Shown here: positions 52,202-63,874 of the stretch, piece after piece | Position numbering within the stretch: the stretch's first letter is position 1 | Layout of the letters: each line of letters begins with the position of its first letter | Source of the DNA: Streptomyces ardesiacus | GTDB taxonomy: Bacteria; Actinomycetota; Actinomycetes; Streptomycetales; Streptomycetaceae | NCBI RefSeq assembly: GCF_003112575.1 | Contig: NZ_BEWC01000002.1 | Coordinates: 868,001 to 932,000 of the forward strand | Length of the DNA stretch: 64,000 bases | Direction of reading: 5' to 3' | The notes under the pieces: model-generated | Told to the model about the DNA's origin: nothing | The model's database searches: none | The model's input: only the letters and a program-made list of their open reading frames with translations | Position numbers and translations under genes: made by a program

Positions 52202-52878
52202 CGGCCCCTGAGACGGGGCGTGGCATAGGCAACGGGGAACGCGCCGCGGAGATCACGACCACGTTCGTGGGCCTTCCGCGCGACAGCTTCCGCATCCTCC
52301 ACGTCAGCACCGGAAACGTCTGCCGCTCGCCCATCACCGAGCGGCTGACCCGGCACGCGGTGCAGGAGCGGCTCGGCGTGCTCGGCGGCGGCCTGATCGT
52401 GGAGAGCGCCGGCACCTGGGGCCACGAGGGCGCCCCCATGGAAGCGAACGCCGAGACCGTCCTCACGGACTTCGGCGCGGACCCGGCCGGGTTCACCGGC
52501 CGCGAGCTGCTCGACGAGCACGTGATCCGCGCGGACCTGGTCCTCACCGCGACCCGGGACCACCGCGCCCAGGTCATCTCCATGGGTCACTCGGCGGGCC
52601 TGCGCACCTTCACGCTCAAGGAGTTCACCCGCCTGGTGAACGCCATCGACCCGGCGACGCTGCCTCCCCTGGAGGACGGCGTGGTCACCCGCGCACGCGC
52701 CCTGGTCCGCGCGGCCGCCGCTCTGCGCGGGTGGCTCCTCGCGCCCACCGCGGAGGCGGACGAGGTCTACGACCCCTACGGCGCCCCGCTGACCTTCTTC
52801 CGCTCCATCGGCGACGAGATACACCAGGCGCTGGACCCCGTCGTGACGGCGCTGACGGGGGTCCCCGCGCGGGCGTGA
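52198..52878 (+). CDS. Low-molecular-weight phosphatase-like protein lacking the catalytic Cys
   Basis: 226 residues from TTG 52198, overlapping the previous stop. The LMW-PTP fold is clear (ILHVSTGNVCRSPITERL, VESAGTWGHEGAPME, ADLVLTATRDHRAQV). In the P-loop, where active enzymes have V-C-x-G-N-x-C-R-S, this protein has Ser37 for the nucleophilic Cys, while Arg43 and Ser44 are kept. A late DPYG could supply the general-acid Asp. It may be a phosphate-binding pseudoenzyme. Between tsaC and a SHMT gene; role unknown. Confidence 0.85.
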   Translation: MTAPETGRGIGNGERAAEITTTFVGLPRDSFRILHVSTGNVCRSPITERLTRHAVQERLGVLGGGLIVESAGTWGHEGAPMEANAETVLTDFGADPAGFTGRELLDEHVIRADLVLTATRDHRAQVISMGHSAGLRTFTLKEFTRLVNAIDPATLPPLEDGVVTRARALVRAAAALRGWLLAPTAEADEVYDPYGAPLTFFRSIGDEIHQALDPVVTALTGVPARA

Positions 52879-53034
52879 GGCGGCGACGGCCCCCCGGGCG
52901 GGTCTCCCGGCCGCGGCGGCGCCGACGGGGGCCCCGCGCGAGCACGGGCCGCAGGCGCGCCCACACCGGGCGGCTTCGCCGGGCCGGGCCTACATTGGTC
53001 GTACGTCACCGTCGACGCACGCCCGGAGCGCACC

Positions 53035-54291
53035 ATGTCGGTCACCCACGACATCATCGAGGCCGATGACGGCTCGCTCGGAGTCCTGTCGCGCCAGGAT
53101 CCCGAGCTGGCCGAGATCCTGTACGCCGAAGGCCGCCGCCAGTCGACGACCCTGCAGCTGATCGCCGCCGAGAACTTCACGTCCCCCGCCGTGCTGGCCG
53201 CCCTCGGCTCACCGCTCGCCAACAAGTACGCCGAGGGCTACCCGGCCGCCCGTCACCACGGCGGCTGCGAGATCGTCGACGTCGCCGAGCGGCTGGCCGT
53301 CGAACGCGCCCAGGGCCTCTTCGGCGCCGAGCACGCCAACGTGCAGCCCCACTCCGGCTCCTCCGCCGTGCTGGCCGCCTACGCCGCCCTCCTGCGCCCC
53401 GGCGACACCGTCCTCGCCCTCGGCCTGCCCCACGGCGGACACCTCACCCACGGTTCGCCCGCGAACTTCTCCGGCCGCTGGTTCGACTTCGTCGGCTACG
53501 GCGTGGACGCGGAGACCGGGCTGATCGACTACGACCAGGTGCGCACCCTGGCCCGCGCCCGCCGGCCCAAGGCGATCGTCTGCGGCTCCATCGCCTACCC
53601 CCGCCACCTCGACCACGCCGCCTTCCGCGACATCGCCGACGAGGTGGGCGCCTACCTCATCGCGGACGCCGCGCACCCCATCGGGCTCGTCGCCGGGGGA
53701 GCGGCGCCCAGCCCGGTGCCGTACGCCGACATCGTCTGCGCCACCACGCACAAGGTGCTGCGCGGACCCCGCGGCGGCATGATCCTGTGCGGGAGCGAAC
53801 TGGCGGAACGCGTCGACCGGGCCGTCTTCCCGTTCACGCAGGGCGGTGCGCAGATGCACACCATCGCCGCCAAGGCCGTCGCCTTCGGCGAGGCGGCCAC
53901 CCCCGCGTACGCCGCCTACGCCCACCAGGTGGTCGCCAACGCCCGGGCCCTCGCCGCCCACCTGGCCGCCGAGGGCCTCGTCGTCACCACCGGCGGCACC
54001 GACACCCACCTGATCACCGCCGACCCCGCCCCGCTGGGCGTCGACGGGAAGACCGCGCGGGGGCGGCTCGCGGCGGCCGGGATCGTCCTGGACTGCTGCG
54101 CGCTGCCGCACGGCGACGCCCGCGGCCTGCGCCTGGGCACGGCGGCGGTCACCACGCAGGGCATGGGGGAGCGGGAGATGCGGGCGGTGGCCACGCTGCT
54201 CGCCGGGGTGCTGCGCGGGACGACGGACCCGGCCGCGGCGCGGGCGGACGTACGGGACCTGACCGCGCAATTCCCGCCGTACCCGGACTGA
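53035..54291 (+). CDS. Serine hydroxymethyltransferase paralogue
   Basis: 418 residues. Fold type I PLP enzyme: LIAAENFTSPAVLAALGS, NKYAEGYP, VQPHSGSSAVLAAYAAL, LIADAAHPIGLVAGG and cofactor Lys240 (ATTHKVLRGPRGG). The conserved RYYGG, which contains a catalytic Tyr in GlyA, reads RHHGG here. This points to a paralogue with changed chemistry or substrate rather than the housekeeping GlyA, so no symbol is given. Confidence 0.88.
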   Translation: MSVTHDIIEADDGSLGVLSRQDPELAEILYAEGRRQSTTLQLIAAENFTSPAVLAALGSPLANKYAEGYPAARHHGGCEIVDVAERLAVERAQGLFGAEHANVQPHSGSSAVLAAYAALLRPGDTVLALGLPHGGHLTHGSPANFSGRWFDFVGYGVDAETGLIDYDQVRTLARARRPKAIVCGSIAYPRHLDHAAFRDIADEVGAYLIADAAHPIGLVAGGAAPSPVPYADIVCATTHKVLRGPRGGMILCGSELAERVDRAVFPFTQGGAQMHTIAAKAVAFGEAATPAYAAYAHQVVANARALAAHLAAEGLVVTTGGTDTHLITADPAPLGVDGKTARGRLAAAGIVLDCCALPHGDARGLRLGTAAVTTQGMGEREMRAVATLLAGVLRGTTDPAAARADVRDLTAQFPPYPD

Positions 54292-54434
54292 GGACGGGTA
54301 GGAGTACGGGCGTACACGGCCACACGTGCAACCATCGTCGCTACCCGTAAGTCCTCCACCGTATGCGTTGCATTGCCAGGCGCATCGCTAGGGTGTGAGG
54401 TTGAGGATGGCCAGCGAGACCTGTGGGGAAGCCC

Positions 54435-55742
54435 GTGCGTGAATACCTGCTGACGCTCTGCATCACGGCCGCGGTGACGTATCTGCTGACAGGGCCGGTA
54501 CGCAAGTTCGCGATCGTGGCGGGAGCGATGCCGGAGATCCGGGCACGTGACGTGCACCGGGAACCCACTCCGCGGCTCGGCGGGATCGCCATGTTCTTCG
54601 GACTCTGCGCCGGCCTGCTGGTCGCCGACCACCTCACCAACCTCAACGAGGTCTTCGAGAAGTCCAACGAGCCGCGCGCCCTGCTCTCCGGAGCCGCCCT
54701 GATCTGGCTGATCGGCGTCCTGGACGACAAGTTCGAGATCGACGCCCTGATCAAGCTCGGCGGCCAGATGATCGCCGCCGGCGTGATGGTGGTCCAGGGC
54801 CTGACCATCCTGTGGATCCCGGTACCGGGCGTCGGCACGGTCGCGCTCACGCAGTGGCAGGGCACGCTGCTGACGGTGGCCCTCGTCGTCATCACCATCA
54901 ACGCGGTCAACTTCGTGGACGGCCTGGACGGTCTCGCGGCGGGCATGGTGTGCATCGCCGCGGCGGCGTTCTTCATGTACGCCTACCGGATCTGGTACTC
55001 GTACGGCATCGAGGCGGCGGCACCCGCGTCGCTCTTCGCGGCCATCCTCATGGGCATGTGCCTCGGCTTCCTCCCGCACAACATGCACCCGGCCCGGATC
55101 TTCATGGGCGACTCCGGGTCGATGCTGATCGGGCTGGTGCTGGCGGCCGGCGCGATCTCGGTCACCGGGCAGGTCGACCCGGACGTGATGAAGCTGTTCT
55201 CCGGTTCCGAACGCAACGCCGTGCACCAGATGGTGCCCGTGTACATCCCGTTGCTGATGCCGCTGACCATCATCGCCATCCCGGCCGCCGACCTGATCCT
55301 GGCGATCGTGCGCCGCACCTGGCGCGGTCAGTCGCCGTTCGCCGCGGACCGGGGGCACCTGCACCACCGCCTGCTGGAGATCGGGCACTCGCACAGCCGC
55401 GCGGTGCTGATCATGTACTTCTTCTCGGCGTTGATCGCCTTCGGCGCGCTCGCCTACTCCGTGAACGCGGCGTCGATGTGGATCGTGCTGAGCGTCGTCT
55501 TCCTCAGCGCGATCGGGCTGGTGCTGCTCCTGCTGCCGCGCTTCACCCCGCGCGCCCCCCGCTGGGCGGAGAGCTTCGTCCCGCCGCGCTACCGGCGCCG
55601 CAGGGCGGCTGCCGTCCCCGTGAGCGAGGACGGCGGCGCGGCGGTCGCGGACGAGGAGGAGGAGCGCGTCCCGGTCACCGCGGGCGTCTCGGGCGTCAAC
55701 GGGGCGACCGCGGTCGGGCACCGTACGAGGGGGGTCAGGTAA
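54435..55742 (+). CDS. WecA/MraY-family undecaprenyl-phosphate sugar-1-phosphate transferase
   Basis: 435 residues from GTG 54435 (GTG 54423 also possible), eleven or so membrane helices. Motifs: VHREPTPRLGGIAMF, VLDDKFEID, NAVNFVDGLDGLAAGM, FMGDSGSMLIG and the loop RGHLHHRLLEIGHSHSR. The last feature and the overall match favour a WecA-like GlcNAc-1-phosphate transferase over MraY. It starts synthesis of a lipid-linked wall polymer. The charged C-terminal tail (60 residues) is cytosolic. Convergent genes are absent and the atp operon follows. Confidence 0.93.
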   Translation: MREYLLTLCITAAVTYLLTGPVRKFAIVAGAMPEIRARDVHREPTPRLGGIAMFFGLCAGLLVADHLTNLNEVFEKSNEPRALLSGAALIWLIGVLDDKFEIDALIKLGGQMIAAGVMVVQGLTILWIPVPGVGTVALTQWQGTLLTVALVVITINAVNFVDGLDGLAAGMVCIAAAAFFMYAYRIWYSYGIEAAAPASLFAAILMGMCLGFLPHNMHPARIFMGDSGSMLIGLVLAAGAISVTGQVDPDVMKLFSGSERNAVHQMVPVYIPLLMPLTIIAIPAADLILAIVRRTWRGQSPFAADRGHLHHRLLEIGHSHSRAVLIMYFFSALIAFGALAYSVNAASMWIVLSVVFLSAIGLVLLLLPRFTPRAPRWAESFVPPRYRRRRAAAVPVSEDGGAAVADEEEERVPVTAGVSGVNGATAVGHRTRGVR

Positions 55743-55801
55743 GGGCGGCAAAACGCCGCATTACCAGACAAGTTGACCCCGTGATGGCACAAACGCGCAC
55801 G

Positions 55802-55819
55802 GTCACACTCACGTGTGAC
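55802..55819. promoter_or_regulatory. Perfect 18-bp palindrome upstream of the atp operon
   Basis: GTCACAC-TCAC-GTGTGAC, 7-bp arms with a 4-base centre, 39 bases upstream of the Rex-like site. It could be an operator or a hairpin after the WecA-type gene. No regulator is assigned. Confidence 0.4.
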
Positions 55820-55857
55820 AGCAAGCACACCCAGAGGTAAAGACCTCATCAAATAGT

Positions 55858-55875
55858 TTGTGATACGGTTCACGA
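55858..55875. promoter_or_regulatory. Rex-like operator upstream of atpI
   Basis: TTGTGATACGGTTCACGA resembles the Rex consensus TGTGAACNNNTTCACA: both TGTGA and TTCAC arms are exact with correct spacing, and the inner A-C is changed to T-A. It lies 130 bases before atpI in the AT-richest part of the intergenic region, where a promoter is expected. Rex senses NADH/NAD+ and controls respiratory genes in Streptomyces. Confidence 0.6.
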
Positions 55876-56004
55876 GTATCCCCCGGGTAGAGCCCAAGGG
55901 CCGTAGTGCGACGGCCTCTTGTAAGTGAGGACCTCGTCCGGCTCGGGGCTACGCTCGTCCATGACGACACCTGCCCCCTGTGTGTTGAAAGCGGAGTTGC
56001 CGCC

Positions 56005-56439
56005 ATGCCGTCCAATGACGTCCGGATCCTGCTTCAGGCTGCCGTGCCCACGGCTGCCGTCGGCGCCGTCGCCGCCGTCGTCAGTGCCGTGGTGGCCGGC
56101 GGCAAGGGCGCGGTCGGAGCCGTCGTCGCGACCGTGGTGGCGATGCTCTTCATGGGAATCGGGCTCTACGTCCTGCAGCGCACTGCCAGATCGCTTCCGC
56201 ACCTTTTCCAGGCGATGGGCCTGATGCTCTACGCGGCACAGATCCTGCTGCTGTTCGTCTTCCTCGCCGCGTTCAAGAACACGACGCTGTTCAACCCCCG
56301 GTCCTTCGCGATCACTCTGGTCGCCGTCACGCTCGCGTGGATCGCCGCGCAGACGCGGGCGCACATGAAGGCCAAGATCCTCTACGTCGAGCCCGAGTCG
56401 TCGACCGAGAAGCCCGAGAAGACGGGCCACTCGTCGTGA
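56005..56439 (+). CDS. atpI: ATP synthase protein I
   Basis: 144 residues, four membrane helices (AVPTAAVGAVAAVVSAVVAGG, GAVVATVVAMLFMGIGLYVL, MGLMLYAAQILLLFVFLAAF, FAITLVAVTLAWIAAQTRAHM) and a charged cytosolic tail. By position and layout it is AtpI, which helps c-ring assembly in studied bacteria. GGAG eight bases before the ATG. First gene of the operon. Confidence 0.88.
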   Translation: MPSNDVRILLQAAVPTAAVGAVAAVVSAVVAGGKGAVGAVVATVVAMLFMGIGLYVLQRTARSLPHLFQAMGLMLYAAQILLLFVFLAAFKNTTLFNPRSFAITLVAVTLAWIAAQTRAHMKAKILYVEPESSTEKPEKTGHSS

Positions 56440-56664
56440 GGGGTAGGGCCGGGATAAAGAGGCATGTGAACTCCTGCTATCGTCCGGTGCCAACTGCGGC
56501 ATCGCGGGCGCGGGCATCCGAGCCGACGCCTGTTGAATCGCGAGGCGAGATGCCCCACTGCCGCCCCCACACCCGAAACACCAGTCCCGTGCCGAACAGC
56601 GGCCCCGCGCCGCGCCGACACAACGAGGTTGCCGTATCCATGCGCCACGCTGAAGGAGCCCGCG

Positions 56665-57486
56665 GTGAGTGCTGACCCGACGCAGGTGCTCGCCTTCGAG
56701 ACCGACTGCCACATCTTCGACGGCTGTGGCTTCCCGGCTCCCGGCCTGCACTCGTTCCTGTTCGAGCCCCTTTGGGGCGATGCGGACAGCAACCTGTACT
56801 TCAACAAGCCGATGCTGCTGGCCCTGCTCGGTTCCATCGTCATCGTCGGCTTCTTCTGGGCGGCCTTCCGCAAGCCGAAGGTCGTGCCGGGCAAGCTGCA
56901 GATGGTCGCCGAGACCGGTTACGACTTCATCCGTCGCGGCGTTGTCTACGAGACCATCGGCAAGAAGGAAGGCGAGAAGTACGTCCCGCTGGTCGTCTCG
57001 CTCTTCTTCTTCATCTGGATGATGAACCTCTGGTCGATCATCCCGGTCGCCCAGTTCCCGGTGACGTCGATCATCGCCTACCCGGCGGTGCTGGCCCTGA
57101 TCGTCTACGTCCTCTGGGTCTCCCTGACGTTCAAGCGGCACGGCTTCGTCGGCTTCTTCAAGAACGTCACCGGCTACGACAAGTCCCTGGGCGCTGTTCT
57201 GCCGTTGGCCATGCTCATCGAGTTCTTCTCGAACCTGTTGGTGCGGCCCTTCACGCACGCCGTCCGGCTCTTCGCGAACATGTTCGCAGGCCACACGCTG
57301 CTGCTGCTCTTCACGATCGCCAGCTGGTACCTGCTGAACGGCGTCGGCATCGCCTACGCCGGGGTCTCGTTCGTGATGACGATCGTCATGACGGCCTTCG
57401 AACTCTTCATCCAGGCACTTCAGGCGTACGTCTTCGTGCTCCTCACGTGCACGTACATCCAGGGCGCGCTCGCCGAGCACCACTGA
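56665..57486 (+). CDS. atpB: ATP synthase Fo subunit a
   Basis: 273 residues from GTG 56665 (AAGGAG upstream). Membrane half-channel subunit. Essential Arg201 in HAVRLFANMFAGH faces the c ring, and the last helices carry ELFIQALQAYVFVLLTCTYI. It conducts protons to and from the c subunits. The 225 bases before it, after atpI, contain only its leader. Confidence 0.97.
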   Translation: MSADPTQVLAFETDCHIFDGCGFPAPGLHSFLFEPLWGDADSNLYFNKPMLLALLGSIVIVGFFWAAFRKPKVVPGKLQMVAETGYDFIRRGVVYETIGKKEGEKYVPLVVSLFFFIWMMNLWSIIPVAQFPVTSIIAYPAVLALIVYVLWVSLTFKRHGFVGFFKNVTGYDKSLGAVLPLAMLIEFFSNLLVRPFTHAVRLFANMFAGHTLLLLFTIASWYLLNGVGIAYAGVSFVMTIVMTAFELFIQALQAYVFVLLTCTYIQGALAEHH

Positions 57487-57540
57487 GCGCCCCGCACCAC
57501 ACCCCTGATCGTCCGGTGGCCAACCCCCACCGGTCCGTAA

Positions 57541-57789
<249 letters not shown>

Positions 57790-57830
57790 TCGCGGATCAA
57801 CTTCCCGCCGACTAGACGAAAGGCAAACCC

Positions 57831-58385
57831 ATGAGCCCGATGCTCCAGATCGCGGCCGAGGAGATGGAGAATCCCCTCGTCCCGCCGATCCCCGAGCTCG
57901 TCATCGGCCTGATCGCCTTCGTCATCGTCTTCGGCTTCCTCGCCTGGAAGCTCCTCCCGAACATCAACAAGGTTCTGGAAGAGCGTCGCGAGGCCATCGA
58001 GGGCGGTATCGAGAAGGCCGAGGCCGCGCAGACCGAGGCCCAGAGCGTCCTCGAGCAGTACAAGGCCCAGCTCGCCGAGGCCCGGCACGAGGCCGCGCGA
58101 CTGCGCCAGGAGGCACAGGAGCAGGGCGCCACGCTCATCGCCGAGATGCGCGCGGAAGGCCAGCGGCAGCGTGAGGAGATCATCGCCGCCGGTCACGCCC
58201 AGATCCAGGCCGACCGCAAGGCCGCCGCGTCCGCGCTGCGCCAGGACGTCGGCAAGCTGGCCACCGAGCTGGCCGGCAAGCTGGTCGGCGAGTCCCTCGA
58301 GGACCACGCCCGCCAGAGCCGTGTGATCGACCGCTTCCTGGACGAGCTGGACGACAAGGCGACGACGGCAGAGGCAACCCGATGA
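57831..58385 (+). CDS. atpF: ATP synthase Fo subunit b
   Basis: 184 residues. One N-terminal membrane helix (PELVIGLIAFVIVFGFLAWKLL), then a long charged helix that forms the peripheral stalk (RREAIEGGIEKAEAAQTEAQ). The stop overlaps the atpH start by four bases. Confidence 0.97.
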   Translation: MSPMLQIAAEEMENPLVPPIPELVIGLIAFVIVFGFLAWKLLPNINKVLEERREAIEGGIEKAEAAQTEAQSVLEQYKAQLAEARHEAARLRQEAQEQGATLIAEMRAEGQRQREEIIAAGHAQIQADRKAAASALRQDVGKLATELAGKLVGESLEDHARQSRVIDRFLDELDDKATTAEATR

Positions 58386-59206
58386 GTGGGATGCACGGAG
58401 CGAGCCGCGAGGCTCTTGCCGCCGCACGTGAGCGTCTCGACGCGCTGACGGACTCCACGTCCGTCGACGCCGGCTCGCTCGCCGACGAGCTGGCCGCCGT
58501 CACCGCGCTGCTCCACCGCGAGGTGTCGCTGCGTCGGGTCCTCACCGACCCGGCGCAGTCCGGCGAGGCCAAGGCCGAACTCGCCCAGCGTCTCCTCGGC
58601 ACCCAGGTCAGCGGCACCGCCGTCGACGTGGTGGCCGGCATGGTGCGCTCCCGCTGGTCGCAGTCCCGCGACCTGGTGGACGCGCTGGAGGAGCTGGCGA
58701 ACATCGCCGACCTCACCGCCGCCCAGAAGCGGAGCCGGCTCGACAACGTGGAGGACGAGCTGTTCCGGTTCGGCCGGATCGTCTCGTCCAGCACGGAGCT
58801 GCGCGCCGCGCTCACCAGCCGGTCGGCCACCACCGCGGCCAAGAGCGAGCTGCTGCGCGGCCTGCTCGGCGGCCGGGCGGAGCGGACCACCGAGCGTCTG
58901 GTGACGCGCCTTGTCACCGCGCCGCGGGGACGTAGCCTGGAGTCGGGACTCGAGTCCCTGTCCAAGCTCGCCGCCGACCGGCGCGACCGGATGGTCGCCG
59001 TGGTCACCTCGGCGGTGCCGCTGAGCGACACGCAGAAGCAGCGCCTCGGCGCGGCCCTCGCGAAGGTCTACGGCCGTCCGATGCACCTCAACCTCGACGT
59101 GGACCCCGAGGTCCTCGGCGGGATCCGGGTGCAGGTCGGTGACGAGGTCATCAACGGCTCCGTCGCGGACCGCCTGGAGGACGCCGGCCGCCGTCTGGCG
59201 AGCTGA
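58382..59206 (+). CDS. atpH: ATP synthase F1 subunit delta
   Basis: 274 residues, about 90 longer than the E. coli subunit, as usual in Streptomyces. The N-terminal extra helical part precedes the OSCP-like domain, which ends with LNLDVDPEVLGGIRVQVGDEVINGSVADRLEDA. It connects the F1 head to the b stalk. Coupled to atpF by an ATGA overlap. Confidence 0.96.
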   Translation: MSGMHGASREALAAARERLDALTDSTSVDAGSLADELAAVTALLHREVSLRRVLTDPAQSGEAKAELAQRLLGTQVSGTAVDVVAGMVRSRWSQSRDLVDALEELANIADLTAAQKRSRLDNVEDELFRFGRIVSSSTELRAALTSRSATTAAKSELLRGLLGGRAERTTERLVTRLVTAPRGRSLESGLESLSKLAADRRDRMVAVVTSAVPLSDTQKQRLGAALAKVYGRPMHLNLDVDPEVLGGIRVQVGDEVINGSVADRLEDAGRRLAS

Positions 59207-59291
59207 CGGCCCCGAGACAACAGCACAGCAAGCAGTAGCAGTACGTACTTACGACGGCCCTGGTTGGGCCGTGCAGAGGATTCACCTCTCA

Positions 59292-59326
59292 TTGGGGGGA
59301 GTCCCGACTCGTGGAATACCCCCCAA
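59292..59326 (+). promoter_or_regulatory. Hairpin in the atpA leader
   Basis: TTGGGGGG (59292-59299) pairs exactly with CCCCCCAA (59319-59326), with a 19-base loop, ending 39 bases before the atpA ATG. It lies in the 159-base gap between atpH and atpA, the longest inside the F1 part of the operon. It may tune mRNA stability so that alpha is made in excess. Confidence 0.5.
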
Positions 59327-59365
59327 GTGAAACTTCGGGCCCAACAAGGAGAGCAGGGAACTCAG

Positions 59366-60955
59366 ATGGCGGAGCTCACGATCCGGCCGGAGGAGATCCG
59401 GGACGCACTGGAGAACTTCGTCCAGTCGTACAAGCCGGACGCGGCCTCGCGCGAGGAGGTCGGTACGGTCACCCTTGCCGGCGACGGCATCGCGAAGGTC
59501 GAGGGCCTGCCCTCGGCCATGGCCAACGAACTGCTGAAGTTCGAGGACGGCACCCTCGGCCTCGCCCTCAACCTCGAGGAGCGCGAGATCGGTGCCATCG
59601 TCCTCGGTGAGTTCAGCGGCATCGAGGAGGGGCAGCCGGTCTCGCGTACCGGTGAGGTCCTCTCCGTGGCCGTCGGCGAGGGCTACCTCGGCCGCGTCGT
59701 CGACCCGCTCGGCAACGCGATCGACGGCCTCGGCGAGATCGAGACCTCGGGCCGCCGCGCCCTCGAGCTGCAGGCCCCCACGGTCATGCAGCGCAAGTCG
59801 GTGCACGAGCCGATGGAGACCGGCTACAAGGCCGTCGACGCCATGACGCCGATCGGCCGCGGCCAGCGTCAGCTCATCATCGGCGACCGCCAGACGGGCA
59901 AGACCGCCCTGGCCGTCGACACGATCATCAACCAGCGCGACAACTGGCGTACCGGCGACCCGAACAAGCAGGTCCGCTGCATCTACGTCGCCATCGGCCA
60001 GAAGGGCTCCACCATCGCGTCGGTCCGCCGCGCGCTGGAGGAGAACGGCGCGCTGGAGTACACGACCATCGTGGCCGCCCCGGCGTCCGACCCGGCCGGC
60101 TTCAAGTACCTGGCGCCGTACACCGGCTCGGCCATCGGCCAGCAGTGGATGTACGAGGGCAAGCACGTCCTGATCATCTTCGACGACCTGTCGAAGCAGG
60201 CCGACGCCTACCGCGCCGTGTCGCTGCTGCTGCGCCGCCCGCCGGGCCGCGAGGCCTACCCCGGCGACGTCTTCTACCTGCACTCCCGTCTGCTGGAGCG
60301 CTGCGCGAAGCTCTCCGACGACATGGGTGCCGGCTCGATGACCGGTCTGCCGATCGTCGAGACCAAGGCCAACGACGTCTCGGCGTTCATCCCGACCAAC
60401 GTCATCTCCATCACCGACGGCCAGTGCTTCCTGGAGTCCGACCTGTTCAACGCCGGTCAGCGCCCGGCCCTGAACGTCGGTATCTCGGTCTCCCGCGTCG
60501 GTGGCTCCGCCCAGCACAAGGCGATGCGCCAGGTCTCCGGCCGACTGCGCGTGGACCTCGCCCAGTACCGCGAGCTGGAGGCGTTCGCCGCCTTCGGTTC
60601 CGACCTGGACGCGGCCTCGAAGGCGCAGCTCGAGCGCGGTCAGCGCATGGTCGAACTGCTCAAGCAGAACCAGTACGAGCCGATGGCCACCGAGGACCAG
60701 GTCGTCTCCGTCTGGGCCGGTACCAACGGCAAGATGGACGAGGTGCCGGTCGCCGACATCCGCCGCTTCGAGAAGGAGCTGCTGGAGTACCTGCACCGCC
60801 AGGAGCAGGGCCTGATGACCTCCATCAAGGAGGGCGCCAAGATGTCGAACGACACGATCCAGGCCATCGACGACGCCGTCGCCGCGTTCAAGAAGCAGTT
60901 CGAGACCTCGGACGGCAAGCTGCTCGGCGAGGACGCCCCGTCCACCGCCAAGTGA
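59366..60955 (+). CDS. atpA: ATP synthase F1 subunit alpha
   Basis: 529 residues from the ATG at 59366. Non-catalytic nucleotide-binding subunit: P-loop GDRQTGKT at 173-180, [12 protein letters not shown], and [16 protein letters not shown]. Three copies alternate with beta in the F1 head. AGGAGAG lies upstream. Confidence 0.98.
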   Translation: MAELTIRPEEIRDALENFVQSYKPDAASREEVGTVTLAGDGIAKVEGLPSAMANELLKFEDGTLGLALNLEEREIGAIVLGEFSGIEEGQPVSRTGEVLSVAVGEGYLGRVVDPLGNAIDGLGEIETSGRRALELQAPTVMQRKSVHEPMETGYKAVDAMTPIGRGQRQLIIGDRQTGKTALAVDTIINQRDNWRTGDPNKQVRCIYVAIGQKGSTIASVRRALEENGALEYTTIVAAPASDPAGFKYLAPYTGSAIGQQWMYEGKHVLIIFDDLSKQADAYRAVSLLLRRPPGREAYPGDVFYLHSRLLERCAKLSDDMGAGSMTGLPIVETKANDVSAFIPTNVISITDGQCFLESDLFNAGQRPALNVGISVSRVGGSAQHKAMRQVSGRLRVDLAQYRELEAFAAFGSDLDAASKAQLERGQRMVELLKQNQYEPMATEDQVVSVWAGTNGKMDEVPVADIRRFEKELLEYLHRQEQGLMTSIKEGAKMSNDTIQAIDDAVAAFKKQFETSDGKLLGEDAPSTAK

Positions 60956-60976
60956 CGTAAGGAAGGGACCTGACTC

Positions 60977-63330
<2,354 letters not shown>

Positions 63331-63364
63331 GCCTCGGCTCACGGTGAGCCGCACGGCTCGCCAT

Positions 63365-63397
63365 CCGGAGGGGGCGGGCGCGTCCCGTCCCCTCCGG
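63365..63397 (+). terminator. Very stable hairpin between atpD and atpC
   Basis: Bases 63365-63378 (CCGGAGGGGGCGGG) pair with 63384-63397 (CCCGTCCCCTCCGG), 14 bp with one G-T pair and a five-base CGCGT loop. No T run follows. It could attenuate transcription into atpC or act as an mRNA 3' end or processing point. Confidence 0.5.
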
Positions 63398-63461
63398 CAC
63401 GCCCCTTAGACTTGTAACCAACACCCGGCTCTCCCGCCGGGTGGTGACCCGAGGAGCCACC

Positions 63462-63836
63462 TTGGCTGCTGAGCTGCACGTCGCGCTGGTCGCGGCCGAC
63501 CGAGAGGTCTGGTCCGGCGAGGCCACCCTGGTCGTCGCGCGCACCACGTCCGGCGACATCGGCGTCATGCCCGGTCACCAGCCGCTGCTCGGTGTGCTGG
63601 AGTCGGGCCCGGTGACCATCCGTACGAGTGACGGCGGGACGGTCGTCGCCGCGGTGCACGGCGGTTTCATCTCGTTCGCCGACAACAAGCTGTCGCTGCT
63701 GGCCGAGACCGCCGAGCTGGCGGACGAGATCGACGTCCACCACGTGGAGCGCGAGCTCGAGCGCGCGAAGGCGGAGGGCGACGCCCACGCCGAGCGCCGC
63801 GCGGACGTCCGACTGCGCGCTGCGGCGGGACGCTGA
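63462..63836 (+). CDS. atpC: ATP synthase F1 subunit epsilon
   Basis: 124 residues, TTG start after GAGGAG. The N-terminal beta sandwich (LHVALVAADREVWSGEATLVVART, GDIGVMPGHQPLLG) and C-terminal helices (LADEIDVHHVERELERAKAEGD) are complete. It couples the rotor and can inhibit ATP hydrolysis. A start at GTG 63441 lacks a ribosome site. Confidence 0.97.
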   Translation: MAAELHVALVAADREVWSGEATLVVARTTSGDIGVMPGHQPLLGVLESGPVTIRTSDGGTVVAAVHGGFISFADNKLSLLAETAELADEIDVHHVERELERAKAEGDAHAERRADVRLRAAAGR

Positions 63837-63874
63837 TCCACAGCACAGTGCGATAGCGTCATGCCATGACGTCA

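Noticed and set aside
57274..57287. Perfect palindrome GCGAACATGTTCGC resembling a LexA-type box
   Set aside because: It lies inside atpB over codons for the conserved RLFANMFAG segment, and the two half-sites are two bases apart rather than the four expected for LexA.
59313..59340. Second GGAAT that could be a SigR -35 box before atpA
   Set aside because: No GTT occurs 18-19 bases downstream, and the GGAAT lies in the loop and arm of the atpA leader hairpin.
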